From: DASQFQ01 sp038238015
GTDB lineage: Bacteria > Actinomycetota > Thermoleophilia > Solirubrobacterales > Solirubrobacteraceae
Direction: 5' to 3'
Assembly: GCA_038238015.1 (NCBI GenBank)
Contig: JBBRYA010000004.1
Coordinates: forward strand, 1-64,000
DNA: 64,000 nucleotides
The notes below the pieces were generated by a model, which worked only from the letters and a program-made list of their open reading frames with translations, searched no databases and was not told the origin of the DNA. This document shows positions 40,547 through 49,380 of this stretch, piece after piece. The stretch's first letter is position 1, and the number at the start of each line of letters is the position of its first letter. The position numbers and the translations under genes were made by a program.

Positions 40547-41347
40547 GTGACCGACCTCCCCTCCTGCCTCTACGAGCCCGACGGCGAGCGCTTCCGCCCC
40601 ACCGGGCTGACGCGCGGCCCGTGGGACCCCGGGTTTCAGCACGCCGGGCCGCCCGCGGCGCTGCTGGCCCGCGCCGTCGAGCGGGCGAGCGGCCTCGCGC
40701 CGGCGCTCACCGCGCGGCTCAGCTACGACATCCTGCGCCCGGTCCCGGTCGCGCCGCACACCGTCCAGACGCGCATTCTGCGCCCCGGGCGAAACGTCGA
40801 GCTCCTGGAGGCCACGCTCACCGACGCCGCGAGCGACCAGGCGCTGATGCGGCTGACCGCGTGGCGCCTGCGCTGCGAGCCCGTGGACCTGCCCGAGGCG
40901 CTCGTGGCGCCGGACCCTCCCGCGCCCCCGCCCGAGCAGGGCCGCCCGATGGTCCTGCCCGCGTTCTGGACCGAGCCCGTCGCCTACCACGCGGCGCTCG
41001 ACTGGCGCTTCAGCGCCGGGACGTTCGACGCGCCGGGGCCGGCCGCTGCCTGGACGCGGCTGCGCGTCGCGCTGGTGGAGGGTGAGCGGCCGGCGCCGCT
41101 GCAGCGCCTGCTCGTGATGGCCGACGCGGCCAGCGGGATCTCGGCGGAGCTCGACTGGGAGCGCTGGTCGTTCGTCAACGTCGACCTCGGGATCAACCTC
41201 GAGCGCGAGCCCGAGGGCGAGTGGATGGCGATGGACGCGGTGACGCGCCCGGGCCCGGCCGGCGCCGGGCTCTGCGTCGGCGTGCTCTCTGACGAGCGCG
41301 GACGCGTCGGGCTCTCGACCCAGACGCTGCGCATCGGCCCCCGCTGA
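40547..41347 (+). CDS. Acyl-CoA thioesterase-like double-hotdog protein
   Basis: A 266-residue protein with two hotdog halves, as in TesB-like actinobacterial thioesterases (4HBT_3 type). The first half has FQHAGPPAALLARAVERAS and RLSYDILRPVPV; the second has MADAASGISAELDWERWSFVNVDLGINLERE. It probably hydrolyses medium or long acyl-CoA. GTG at 40547 is the start; the DsbA-like gene is divergent 20 bases away. Confidence 0.85.
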   Translation: MTDLPSCLYEPDGERFRPTGLTRGPWDPGFQHAGPPAALLARAVERASGLAPALTARLSYDILRPVPVAPHTVQTRILRPGRNVELLEATLTDAASDQALMRLTAWRLRCEPVDLPEALVAPDPPAPPPEQGRPMVLPAFWTEPVAYHAALDWRFSAGTFDAPGPAAAWTRLRVALVEGERPAPLQRLLVMADAASGISAELDWERWSFVNVDLGINLEREPEGEWMAMDAVTRPGPAGAGLCVGVLSDERGRVGLSTQTLRIGPR

Positions 41348-41363
41348 CTATCCTGCCCGGAGG

Positions 41364-41681
41364 GTGACCCTCCAGGGTTGGATCTTCATGGTCGGCCTGC
41401 GCTTCTTCGACGTCGGCGCCCTGGTCGCGTGGCTCGTGTGGTTCTTCCGGCTGCGCGAGGACGACGACGACAGCGGCGGCGAGGACGACTTCCGCGGAGG
41501 CTCCGAGCCCGACGCTCCGCCGCCCCCGACCGGCCCGCAGGGCCTCCCGCTGCCCGACGCCGAGCCGTGGCCCGCGCGGCGCCGCGACCACGTGGGGGAC
41601 CGGCCGCCGGCCGCCCCCTCGCGCCGACGCGGCGCGCCCGAGCGCGAGCCCGCGCGGGTGCCCGGCAATCGGCTCGCCTAG
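41364..41681 (+). CDS. Small single-helix membrane protein
   Basis: A 105-residue protein with one N-terminal membrane helix (about 6-28, WIFMVGLRFFDVGALVAWLVWFF), an acidic patch (REDDDDSGGEDD) and a Pro/Arg-rich tail. No family is recognised. GTG at 41364 lies nine bases after TATCCT (41349-41354), consistent with a leaderless transcript. Its stop shares CTAG (41678-41681) with the convergent epimerase gene. Confidence 0.6.
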   Translation: MTLQGWIFMVGLRFFDVGALVAWLVWFFRLREDDDDSGGEDDFRGGSEPDAPPPPTGPQGLPLPDAEPWPARRRDHVGDRPPAAPSRRRGAPEREPARVPGNRLA

Positions 41682-42727
41682 CGCAGCCGCGCCGTCGCGA
41701 ACTCCCGCATGCCCACGTGGAAATCCTCCCGCGCGGAGAAGCCGAGCGCCTCGGAGGCGCGCAGCGCCGAGGCCACGATGTGGCGGACGTCGCCGGCGCG
41801 CCACTCGCCGGTCACCACCGGCTCGGGCGCGCCCTCGAACGCCGCCGCGAGCGCGCGGGCCATGTCGAGCACGGTGCGGGCCGTTCCGCTCGCCACGTTG
41901 AACGCCCCGCGGACGGGCTCGGGTGCGCCGAGCGCGAGCAGGTTCGCCCGCGCGACGTCGCGAACGTGGACGAAGTCGCGCCGCTGCCCGCCGTCCTCGA
42001 ACACGTGCGGCGCGCGCCCCGCTTCGAGCGCGCTGCGGAAGATGCTCGCGACGCCGGCGTAGGGCGTGTCGCGGGGCATCCGCGGCCCGTAGACGTTGTG
42101 GTAGCGCAGCGCCGTGACCGGGACGCCGGTCTCGCGCGAGAACGCCGAGCAGAGGTGCTCCTGGGCGAGCTTGGTCGCCGCGTAGACGTTGCGCGGGTCG
42201 GCGGGCGCGTCCTCGCTCACCGTCGCGGGCTCGAGCCTGCGGCCGCAGACGGGGCAGGGCGGCTCGAAGCGCCCGGAGTCGAGGTCGGCGGGCTCCCGCG
42301 GCCCCGGCCGCACGGCGCCGTGGTCCTCGCAGACGTAGCGGCCCTCGCCGTAGATCACCATGCTCGAGGCGAGCACGAGCGGGCCCGTGAAGCGCCCGGC
42401 GGCGAGCGCGCGAAGCAGCTGGGCGGTCGCGAGCTCGTTGTGGCCGACGTAGTCGGCGATGTCGCTGATGTCGGCGCCGAGCCCCACCATCGCGGCCTGG
42501 TGACTGACGGCGGAGACGCCGGCGACGGCGCGCTCGGCAACCGCGGGATCGCGCAGGTCGCCCTCGATCCACTCGGCCTCGGGGTTGAGGTAGTCCGGCC
42601 GCCGGCTGTGGGCCGCGAGCAGCAGCGCGTCCACGACGCGCACGCTCGCGCCGGTCTCCACCAGGGCGTCGACGATGTGCGAGCCGATGAAGCCCGCGCC
42701 GCCGGTCACGAGGATCGCCGCTGCCAT
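41678..42727 (-). CDS. NAD-dependent epimerase/dehydratase (UDP-glucose 4-epimerase-like) with a Cys-rich insert
   Basis: A 349-residue extended SDR: VTGGAGFIGSHIVDAL, SHQAAMVGLGAD, SSMVIYGEGRYV and YAATKLAQEHL (YxxxK). Between them sits an insert with PCPVCGRRLEP, a CxxC that could bind metal with help from another residue. ATG at 42727 overlaps the potential ATG of the divergent glycosyltransferase in one CATG. It opens the glycan/redox cluster that runs to 51.7 kb. Confidence 0.9.
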   Translation of the reverse strand: MAAAILVTGGAGFIGSHIVDALVETGASVRVVDALLLAAHSRRPDYLNPEAEWIEGDLRDPAVAERAVAGVSAVSHQAAMVGLGADISDIADYVGHNELATAQLLRALAAGRFTGPLVLASSMVIYGEGRYVCEDHGAVRPGPREPADLDSGRFEPPCPVCGRRLEPATVSEDAPADPRNVYAATKLAQEHLCSAFSRETGVPVTALRYHNVYGPRMPRDTPYAGVASIFRSALEAGRAPHVFEDGGQRRDFVHVRDVARANLLALGAPEPVRGAFNVASGTARTVLDMARALAAAFEGAPEPVVTGEWRAGDVRHIVASALRASEALGFSAREDFHVGMREFATARLR

Positions 42728-42746
42728 GCGCCTAGGATGCCGGACC

Positions 42747-43385
42747 GTGCACCAGGTCGTCCTTCCGGTCCTCGACGAGCGCGAGGCGCTGCCCTGGGTG
42801 CTCGAGCGCATGCCGGAGGGCTATGAGCCGATCGTGGTCGACAACGGCTCGACCGACGGCAGCGGCGAGCTCGCCGCCTCGCTCGGCGCGACCGTCGTGC
42901 GCGAGCCCCGCCCCGGCTTCGGCGCGGCGTGCTTCGCCGGGCTGACCGCCGCCCGCTCCGACGTCGTCTGCTTCATGGACTGCGACGCGTCCTTTGACCC
43001 GCGCGAGCTGCCGCGCGTCACCGACCCGGTCGCCGCCGGCGCGGCCGACCTGATGCTGGGCGCCCGCGCCGCTCAGCGTGGCGCCTGGCCCTTGCACGCG
43101 CGGCTTGCCAATCGCGCGCTCGCCTTCGAGGTGCGCCGGCGCACCGGCGTGGCGCTGCGCGACATCGGCCCGATGCGCGCCGCCGGGCGCGAGGCGCTGC
43201 TGGCGCTCGGGATCCAGGACCGCCGCTTCGGGTGGCCGCTGGAGATGGTCGTGCGCGCCGCGCGAGCGGGCTGGCGGATCGAGGAGGTCGCCGTCGCCTA
43301 CCGCCCCCGCGAAGGGCGCTCCAAGGTGACCGGGACCGTGCGCGGGACCGCGCGGACGGTGCGCGACATGGCCGCGGTGCTCTGA
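42747..43385 (+). CDS. Family 2 glycosyltransferase (dolichyl-phosphate-glucose synthase-like)
   Basis: A 212-residue GT-A enzyme with VLPVLDEREALPWVLERMP, VVDNGSTDGSGELA, FMDCDASFDP (the DxD region) and the polyprenyl-phosphate-type ending (YRPREGRSKVTGTVRGT). It probably loads a sugar onto a lipid carrier. GTG at 42747 lies eight bases after TAGGAT, so leaderless expression is likely; ATG at 42726 would add seven residues. Its stop overlaps the next gene by one base. Confidence 0.9.
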   Translation: MHQVVLPVLDEREALPWVLERMPEGYEPIVVDNGSTDGSGELAASLGATVVREPRPGFGAACFAGLTAARSDVVCFMDCDASFDPRELPRVTDPVAAGAADLMLGARAAQRGAWPLHARLANRALAFEVRRRTGVALRDIGPMRAAGREALLALGIQDRRFGWPLEMVVRAARAGWRIEEVAVAYRPREGRSKVTGTVRGTARTVRDMAAVL

Positions 43386-44047
43386 TGGCCGGCGTCGCGC
43401 TGCTGGTGATCGCCAAGGCCCCGGTCCCGGGCCGCGTCAAGACGCGCCTGACCCCGCCCTGCACCCCGGAGCAGGCGGCCGGGCTCGCTCAGGCGGCGAT
43501 CGAGGACACGCTCGCCGCTGCCGCGCGCGCCACGCTGCCGGCCCGCCGCGTGCTCGTCCTCGACGGCGCGCCGGGCCCGTGGCTCCCCGCCGGCTTCGAG
43601 GTCGTGCCCCAGCGCGGTCGCGGTCTGGAGGAGCGCCTCGCCGCGGCCTTCGAGGACGCCGGCGCGCCCGCGCTGCTCGTCGGGATGGACACCCCGCAGC
43701 TCACCCCGGAGCTGCTCGACGAGGGCATCCGCGCGCTCAGCGACGGCGCCGGCGCCGTATTCGGCGCCGCGACCGACGGCGGCTACTGGACGATCGGCCT
43801 CGCGCGCGCCGACCGGCGCGTGTTCGAGGGCGTGCCGATGAGCGAGCGCCGCACGGGCACGCTGCAGCGCGCGCGGCTGGCGACGCTCGGCCTGCGCGTG
43901 GCCACCCTCCCTCCCCTACTCGACGTCGACTCGATCGAGGACGCCCGCACCGTCGCGGCGCTCGCGCCCCACGGGCGCTTCGCCGCGGCGGTCGCGGCGC
44001 TTCAGCTGGAGCCGAAGCGGTCCACCGGCCACGGCGCGCCGGCGTAG
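43385..44047 (+). CDS. DUF2064/TIGR04282-family nucleotidyl-glycosyltransferase-like protein
   Basis: A 220-residue Rossmann-like protein of the DUF2064 family: LLVIAKAPVPGRVKTRLTPP, LVGMDTPQLTPELL and GAATDGGYWTIGL. Members are named glycosyltransferases and some sit in arsenosugar gene sets. Function here is unproven. It is translated together with the family 2 glycosyltransferase. Its last 46 bases overlap the opposing hypothetical gene. Confidence 0.88.
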   Translation: MAGVALLVIAKAPVPGRVKTRLTPPCTPEQAAGLAQAAIEDTLAAAARATLPARRVLVLDGAPGPWLPAGFEVVPQRGRGLEERLAAAFEDAGAPALLVGMDTPQLTPELLDEGIRALSDGAGAVFGAATDGGYWTIGLARADRRVFEGVPMSERRTGTLQRARLATLGLRVATLPPLLDVDSIEDARTVAALAPHGRFAAAVAALQLEPKRSTGHGAPA

Positions 44048-44478
44048 CGTTCGAGCACCGGACCCGTCGGAGGCAGCGGGCGGCCGATCAGCCCCGGGCC
44101 CGCGAGCCCCTGTCGCGCGGGCCAGATGCGGGCGAAGGGGTCGTCGCGCAGGTCTGACTCCGCGGCGAACGCGCTCAGCGCGCCGGCGAAGTGCGAGCCG
44201 TCGCGCACGAGCGTGGTGCAGGCCAGCGGCGGCGGCCCGGCGAGCACGAGCTGGCGCGCGCGCTGGACCGAGCCGTCGTCGAACAGGATGCTCACGTCGT
44301 CGGGCGGGCGCACCCAGGAGACCCAGGCCTCCGCGCCGGAGGCGTCGAACGCCCGCGGGTCGGCCCGCAGAGCGCCCTCGACCTGCTCGTCCCACACGAC
44401 CAGGTGCCCGCCGGCGAACTCCGCGCTCGCCCACGCGCCATCGGGCACCTCGTCGAGCAGCGCGACCCAGCGGCTCAC
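44002..44478 (-). CDS. Hypothetical protein, coupled to the redoxin gene
   Basis: A 158-residue soluble protein with no family I recognise. It is rich in Trp and acidic residues in the first half (WVALLDEVPDGAWASAEFAGG, LVVWDEQVEG) and Pro/Gly-rich near the end (GPGLIGRPLPPTGPVLERY). GTG at 44478 overlaps the redoxin stop by four bases and closes the minus-strand operon that starts near 50.4 kb. The coupling is the main support that it is a real gene. Confidence 0.6.
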   Translation of the reverse strand: MSRWVALLDEVPDGAWASAEFAGGHLVVWDEQVEGALRADPRAFDASGAEAWVSWVRPPDDVSILFDDGSVQRARQLVLAGPPPLACTTLVRDGSHFAGALSAFAAESDLRDDPFARIWPARQGLAGPGLIGRPLPPTGPVLERYAGAPWPVDRFGSS

Positions 44479-44960
44479 GGCGTGGGCGCCTCCCAGTCGG
44501 AGCGCAGCTCGCGCGAGAGCTCGCGCAGGTCGCGCACGAGCTCGTCGGGGCTCGGCCTCCCCCAGTACCAGTAGCCGTCGTAGCGGCTGTGAACGGTCAG
44601 GTCCGGGCGCACGACGAACACGACTGGGACGTAGGGGTCGTGGGTCGTGTCCGTGGTCTCGCGCAGGCCGAGCTGCTCGAGCGCGGTGCGCTCCGGGTCG
44701 CACAGGAACGTCCAGCGCGCGCCGAGCCCGGCGCGGAACGCCGCCGCGACCTCCGGCGGGTCGACGCTGAGCGACAGCATCCGCGTGTAGGCGACCTCAG
44801 CCTCGTCCTGCAGCGCCAGCAGGCGGCGGAAGTAGCGCTGCTCCTTCGGGCACCAGGGCCCGCGATAGGTCTGCAGGACGGTGGGGTCGCCGCCGACGAG
44901 GTCAGAGAGCCGGCGCAGGTTGCCGCCGTGGTCGCGCAGCTCGAGGTCGGGCAGCTTCAC
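44475..44960 (-). CDS. AhpC/TSA-type redoxin
   Basis: A 161-residue thioredoxin-fold peroxiredoxin-like protein. The active region is TYRGPWCPKEQRYF with one Cys (C37); a second Cys is at FLCDPERTALEQLGL. There is no signal peptide, so it should be cytosolic. GTG at 44960 overlaps the stop of the membrane gene upstream. It lies between a four-helix membrane protein and a hypothetical gene, in the operon with the molybdenum oxidoreductase. Confidence 0.85.
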   Translation of the reverse strand: MKLPDLELRDHGGNLRRLSDLVGGDPTVLQTYRGPWCPKEQRYFRRLLALQDEAEVAYTRMLSLSVDPPEVAAAFRAGLGARWTFLCDPERTALEQLGLRETTDTTHDPYVPVVFVVRPDLTVHSRYDGYWYWGRPSPDELVRDLRELSRELRSDWEAPTP

Positions 44961-45394
44961 GCCGCGGCGCGGCGGCCGCGAACCACGTAGAGCACGGCGG
45001 AGACCACGAACAGCGCGGCGGTCACCAGCAGCCAGCGGCCGAGAAAGCCGCTGTGCTGCGCGCCGCTGACGCCGTCGAGGGTGCTCGTGCTGCGGCTGAG
45101 GATGACCGGGAAGTAGACGAGCAGCAGCAGCGCGGAGAGCGCGAGCGGGACCCGCAGGTAGTTGACGGCGCGGACCGAGCGGGCGAGCCGGCTGCCGACG
45201 CGGTCGATCCCCGCGTAGAACGGCAGCAGCAGGAAGTCGTGGAGGATCACCGCGCCGAGGAACCACAGCGCGATGTTGCCCACGGCGCGCGAGCCCACGA
45301 GCTGCAACACCGCGAAGCCCGCCAGCGCGAGCGCCGCCAGGTGCGCCAGCAGGTGCAGCGGGGTGTCCCCGTAGTGCTCGCGCAGCCGCTTCAT
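44957..45394 (-). CDS. Four-helix membrane protein coupled to the molybdenum oxidoreductase
   Basis: A 145-residue integral membrane protein with four helices (LLAHLAALALAGFAVLQLVG, ALWFLGAVILHDFLLLPFY, VPLALSALLLLVYFPVIL, WLLVTAALFVVSAVLYVV). Histidines lie in or near helices 1 and 2, so heme binding is possible. ATG at 45394 overlaps the upstream oxidoreductase stop (ATGA). The family is not recognised. It may be a membrane partner that carries electrons for the oxidoreductase. Confidence 0.75.
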   Translation of the reverse strand: MKRLREHYGDTPLHLLAHLAALALAGFAVLQLVGSRAVGNIALWFLGAVILHDFLLLPFYAGIDRVGSRLARSVRAVNYLRVPLALSALLLLVYFPVILSRSTSTLDGVSGAQHSGFLGRWLLVTAALFVVSAVLYVVRGRRAAA

Positions 45395-46677
45395 GCCTTG
45401 GACTCGAAGGTGAGGGCCTTGACCCACTTGGTGTTGTGGACCCCCGGCAGGGCCGGGACGATGATGCGCGCGGGGTAGCCGTGGTCGAGCGAGAGGTCGG
45501 CGCCGTTGACCTTCAGCGCGAGCAGCGCGCGGTCGTCTGAGAACTGGTCGCGGCTGAGTGTCGCCTGGTTGAGGATCCCGGCGGGCTGCAGGGACTCGAC
45601 CAACACGGCGCGCGCGCCCGTCGCGCCGGCCACGCGCGCGAGTTCGGCGAGCGGCACCCCCGTCCAGGTCTGCGTGGTCGACCAGCCCTCGACGCAGGCG
45701 ATCGGCAGCGTCTCGGTCCGCTGGGGCATCCCCAGCAGGTCCTCGCGGCTGAAGGCCTGCGTCCGGTTCCCCAGGCCGACCGTGAGCCGGTAGTCGGCGC
45801 CCGTCATCTTCGGCTTGATCCCGGCGCCCATCGCGGTCTTGTTGACCTGGAAGGCGTTCGGCCCCGAGCCCGGCTGCTCGGCGCGCGGGGCCAGGAACGC
45901 GAGCCGGCGCAGCGGCCCGCCGATCGTCTGCCCGGCGGTAGCGACGAGCAGCAGCCCCGAGCCGGCTCCGACGAGGCCGAGCAGGCCGCGCCGCGTGATG
46001 CTCGGCGCCGCCGGCTCCGCCGCCACGAGCCCGTCCTCGTCGCGCGGCTCGGGCACGGTGTGCGCGAGGTCGTCGCGCAGCGGCGCGAGCACGCCGCGCT
46101 CGCTGTAGGCCCGCAGCACGACGGGCATCTTCACGATCACGTGGACGGCCATCGAGGCCACGAACACGATCGCGCCGTAGTAGTGGGCGACGACGAAGTT
46201 GAACTTGAACAGGTAGTAGTTCTGCGCGTCGGCCACGCCGGTGGCGAGCTGGAAGACGGCGCTCGAGACCAGCAGCCCGATCGCCAGGCGCTCGATCGCC
46301 ATCGCCGGGGTGGCGACGGGCGGCCAGGCGAACAGGCGCGGGATGACCGACCACAGCTTGGCGAGCACGAGCGGGATGACGATGATCCCGAGTGTCACGT
46401 GCAGGCCCTGATTGAGGGCATAGAGCCAGGACGGGTGCAGCGGCCAGCCGAAGGTCAGCGGCAGGTCCGCGCCGGCAGGGACGATCGCGTTGCGCCCCAG
46501 GTCGGGCATGTACGCGGCGTGGGAGAGGAAGCCCGTGAGGGCCACGATCGTCATCGCCACCAGCAGGAGCGAGCCCAGGATCGCGGTCAGCCACGGCCCC
46601 CGCAGCGGGCTCTTGAAGAAGCCGGGGCGAAACGGCCCGGGCGGGGCGGTCGCGGGGAACAGCCGCGCGAGGTTCAC
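45391..46677 (-). CDS. Molybdopterin-dependent (sulfite-oxidase-fold) oxidoreductase with N-terminal cytochrome-b-like membrane domain
   Basis: A 428-residue fusion. Residues 30-190 hold about four membrane helices with His residues (H92, H165, H179) placed as in b-type cytochromes. A second hydrophobic segment follows a twin-arginine motif (ITRRGLLGLVGAGSGLL, about 227-243). The C-terminal domain is the sulfite-oxidase/MsrP fold, with the molybdenum-binding Cys328 in PIACVEGWSTTQTWTG and a later GYPARIIVPALPGVHNTKWVK. It should work outside the membrane; the substrate is unknown. GTG at 46677 overlaps the methyltransferase stop. Confidence 0.9.
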   Translation of the reverse strand: MNLARLFPATAPPGPFRPGFFKSPLRGPWLTAILGSLLLVAMTIVALTGFLSHAAYMPDLGRNAIVPAGADLPLTFGWPLHPSWLYALNQGLHVTLGIIVIPLVLAKLWSVIPRLFAWPPVATPAMAIERLAIGLLVSSAVFQLATGVADAQNYYLFKFNFVVAHYYGAIVFVASMAVHVIVKMPVVLRAYSERGVLAPLRDDLAHTVPEPRDEDGLVAAEPAAPSITRRGLLGLVGAGSGLLLVATAGQTIGGPLRRLAFLAPRAEQPGSGPNAFQVNKTAMGAGIKPKMTGADYRLTVGLGNRTQAFSREDLLGMPQRTETLPIACVEGWSTTQTWTGVPLAELARVAGATGARAVLVESLQPAGILNQATLSRDQFSDDRALLALKVNGADLSLDHGYPARIIVPALPGVHNTKWVKALTFESKA

Positions 46678-47372
46678 GAGTGGTGCACGAGCCGCGCGAA
46701 GCGGCGGCCGGGAGCGCCGAAGACCTCCACGACCCGCAGGCCGGCGGTCGTCGCCGCCGCGGCGAGCCCCTCAGCGTCCAGCCGCGCCCACGAGAACCAG
46801 TCGCTCGCGTGCTCGCCCCACTCCAGGCGGATGCGGTCGGTGCGGCTGCCGCACTCGGAGGGCTCGAGCTCGGCGATCACCTGGCCACCGGGGCGCAGCA
46901 GCGCGGCCACCCGCGCGAGCAGGCGCGACGGGCGCCCGCCGATGCCGACGTTGCCGTCCATGAGCAGCACGGTGCCCCAGCCGGTTTCGAGGCTCGGGCT
47001 GAAGACGGTGCCCATCATCGCCCGGCCCCCGCCGCGGCGCGCCAGGCGCACGGCCACCGGCGAGACGTCGATGCCCATCGAGGGGTGCCCGGCGTCCGAG
47101 AGCGCGGCCAGCAGGCGGCCCGGGCCGCAGCCGACGTCGAGCACCGGCCCGGCGATGCCGTGCAGGGCGATCCGGTCGTCGCTGGTCGCGGGGCCGAGCC
47201 AGCGGTGCAGCGCGAGCGGCTCGGTCGCGCCGTCGGCGTGGCGGAGCACCGCGCCCTCCACGCCGTCGTCGCCGGAGGCCGCGTCGAGCAGGCGGCCGTA
47301 GAGCTCGAGGGGGTGCAGCGGAGGTGCGGAGGGCTCACGCGCTTCAACGCTAGGGGAGGAATCGAACAGCAC
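46674..47372 (-). CDS. Class I SAM-dependent methyltransferase
   Basis: A 232-residue Rossmann-fold methyltransferase with the SAM motif VLDVGCGPGRLLAAL and ALLRPGGQVIAELEPSE. The substrate is unknown. GTG at 47372 is chosen because GGAG lies about eight bases upstream; longer frames would run into the histidine kinase gene, which ends at 47384. It sits between the sensor kinase and the molybdenum oxidoreductase in the same operon. Confidence 0.88.
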   Translation of the reverse strand: MLFDSSPSVEAREPSAPPLHPLELYGRLLDAASGDDGVEGAVLRHADGATEPLALHRWLGPATSDDRIALHGIAGPVLDVGCGPGRLLAALSDAGHPSMGIDVSPVAVRLARRGGGRAMMGTVFSPSLETGWGTVLLMDGNVGIGGRPSRLLARVAALLRPGGQVIAELEPSECGSRTDRIRLEWGEHASDWFSWARLDAEGLAAAATTAGLRVVEVFGAPGRRFARLVHHS

Positions 47373-47383
47373 GGTTACGTCTC

Positions 47384-48610
47384 CTACCCCGCCGGGTTCC
47401 CGACGGCGGACGCCGACGCGCCAAGTCCCGGCTCGATCCGTGGAAGCGAGAAGCACACGCTGGTTCCTACGCTGCGGCTCGCCAACCAGATCTGTCCGCC
47501 GTGCGCTTCGACGATGGCGCGCGAGATCGCGAGCCCCAGTCCCGCGCCGGCGCGGGTGCGCGCCACGTCGGTGCCGCCGCGGAAGAACGGCTCGAACACG
47601 CTCGCCCGGTCGGCCTCGCTGATCCCCACGCCGGTGTCGGCGACCTCGATGACCAGCGCCGACGCCTCGGCCTGCGCCCGGACGGTCACCGAGCCGTCCT
47701 CGGGCGTGTGGCGCAGGGCGTTCTGGATCAGGTTGACCAGCACGCGCTGCAAGCGCTCGGGATGACCATGGGCCTCGCCCACCGAGGCCGGGACCTCGGT
47801 GTGGACGTGCACGCCGCGCGCGTCGGCCTCCTGGCGCAAGGCGTCGACGGTCTCCTCGACGAGCTCCTGCACGCTCACCTGCTGCAGCGACCAGGAGATG
47901 TCGCCCGCCTCCAGCCGCGAGAGCTCGAAGAGATCGTCGATCAGCGCCGACAGCGCGCGCAGGTGCGTGCTCATCTGCGCGAGGTAGCGACGGCGCGTGG
48001 CCTCGTCGACGATGTCGTCGTCCACGGCCTCGGCGAGCAGGCGCAGCGAGGTGATCGGCGTGCGCAGGTCGTGGGAGACGGCGGCGATCAGGTTGCGCCG
48101 CGCCGTCTCGGCCTGGTCGAGCTTGGCGATCGCGGCGTTCGCGGCGGCGGCGAGGTCGGCGAGCTCGCTCGCGGAGGAGGGCACCGCCGCGGGCTCGCGC
48201 GAGCCCTCTCCGACCGCGACGAGCGTGGCGCGCAGCTCGTCGACGTCGGCCATCGCGCGCTGGGCCAGCAACTGGGCGGCGCGCGCGGCGACGATCCCGG
48301 CCATCACCGCGAGCACGAGCCCCAGGACGAGGTCGTGCGTGGAGACGAACATCAACGCCGCTCCGGCGGCGAGCGCCACCACCAACTGGCCGACCACGAG
48401 CGCGACGCCGAGCGAGAAGCGCCGCCGCAGCGAGCCCAGGCGAGCGCGGCGGCGGCCCACCCGGTGGGCCACGGCCAGCGAGCTGCCGCCCAGCGCGATC
48501 AGCAGGGCCAGCGTGACGAGCCCGTCGCGCCTCCCGTAGAGCGCCCCCACCAGCGCGGCCAGCGGCGCGGCGCTCAGCAGGACCAGGAGGGCCGAACGGC
48601 GCGCGCTCAC
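47384..48610 (-). CDS. Membrane sensor histidine kinase
   Basis: A 408-residue kinase with four membrane helices in the first 125 residues and little outside sequence, so it may sense within the membrane. The phosphoacceptor is in AAVSHDLRTPITSLR; the ATP domain has NLIQNALRHTPEDG, DTGVGI and AGAGLGLAISRAIVEAHGG. GTG at 48610 overlaps the response regulator stop by four bases. Phosphotransfer to that regulator is expected. Confidence 0.93.
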   Translation of the reverse strand: MSARRSALLVLLSAAPLAALVGALYGRRDGLVTLALLIALGGSSLAVAHRVGRRRARLGSLRRRFSLGVALVVGQLVVALAAGAALMFVSTHDLVLGLVLAVMAGIVAARAAQLLAQRAMADVDELRATLVAVGEGSREPAAVPSSASELADLAAAANAAIAKLDQAETARRNLIAAVSHDLRTPITSLRLLAEAVDDDIVDEATRRRYLAQMSTHLRALSALIDDLFELSRLEAGDISWSLQQVSVQELVEETVDALRQEADARGVHVHTEVPASVGEAHGHPERLQRVLVNLIQNALRHTPEDGSVTVRAQAEASALVIEVADTGVGISEADRASVFEPFFRGGTDVARTRAGAGLGLAISRAIVEAHGGQIWLASRSVGTSVCFSLPRIEPGLGASASAVGNPAG

Positions 48611-49380
48611 GGCTGGAAGCGGTAGCCCACGCCCCACACGGTCTGCACGTGGGCGGGGCTGGTGGCGTCCGCTTCGATCTTCGCGCGCAGCCTGCGGATG
48701 TGAACGGTCACGGTCGAGGTGTCGGTGTAGAAGGAGTAGTCCCAGACCGCGTCCATGAGCTGGTCGCGCGAGAAGACCTGCCCTGGATGGCGGGCCAGGT
48801 ACAGCAGAAGGTCGAACTCGCGCTGGGTCAGCGCCGCCTCCTCGCCGTCCACGTGGACGCGGCGGCTCGCCGGATCGATTCGCAGGCGACCGAGCTCGAG
48901 CGGCTCGTCGCGATCTGGCGTGGGGTCGGCGCGGCGCAGCACGGCATCGACGCGGGCGACCAGCTCAGCCGGGGAGAACGGCTTGACGACGTAGTCGTCG
49001 GCGCCGAGGCGCAGCCCGGTGATGCGGTCGGACTCCTCTCCGCGGGCGGTGAGCAGGATCACCGGCAGGCGGTCGCGCGCGCCGCCGTCGCCGAGGCGCC
49101 GCAGTCGCCGCAGCACCTCGAGACCGTCCATCCCGGGCAGCATCAGGTCGAGCACGACCAGGTCGGGGCGCGCTTCAGACGCGAGGTCGAGCGCGCGCGG
49201 GCCGGTGGCGGCGACGCGCACGGCGTAGCCCGCGCGCTCGAAGTAGCGCGACAGGACCTCGGTGATGGTCGGCTCGTCGTCGACGACGAGCAGCGACGCG
49301 CGGCGGTGCCCGTTGGACGGCAAGCTGCTCAGTCTCGACGCTCGTGCCCGCGCGGGCAAGCCGCGCGCGGCAACCGTCAC
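48607..49380 (-). CDS. OmpR/PhoB-family response regulator
   Basis: A 257-residue regulator with a receiver domain (LLVVDDEPTITEVLSRYF, phosphoacceptor Asp in LVVLDLMLPGMDG, Lys in VVKPFSPAEL) and a winged-helix DNA-binding domain (LTQREFDLLLYLARHPGQVFSR, TVTVHIRRLRAKIE). GTG at 49380 overlaps the stop of the upstream propeller gene, in line with the rest of the operon; TTG further on is an alternative that removes a 25-residue Arg/Ser-rich tail. Confidence 0.93.
   Translation of the reverse strand: MTVAARGLPARARASRLSSLPSNGHRRASLLVVDDEPTITEVLSRYFERAGYAVRVAATGPRALDLASEARPDLVVLDLMLPGMDGLEVLRRLRRLGDGGARDRLPVILLTARGEESDRITGLRLGADDYVVKPFSPAELVARVDAVLRRADPTPDRDEPLELGRLRIDPASRRVHVDGEEAALTQREFDLLLYLARHPGQVFSRDQLMDAVWDYSFYTDTSTVTVHIRRLRAKIEADATSPAHVQTVWGVGYRFQP

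Noticed and set aside
46674..47372. Arsenosugar pathway (TIGR04282-like protein plus methyltransferase)
   Set aside because: The methyltransferase lacks the cysteine pattern of ArsM and no arsenic gene is nearby, so the name of the family is not enough.
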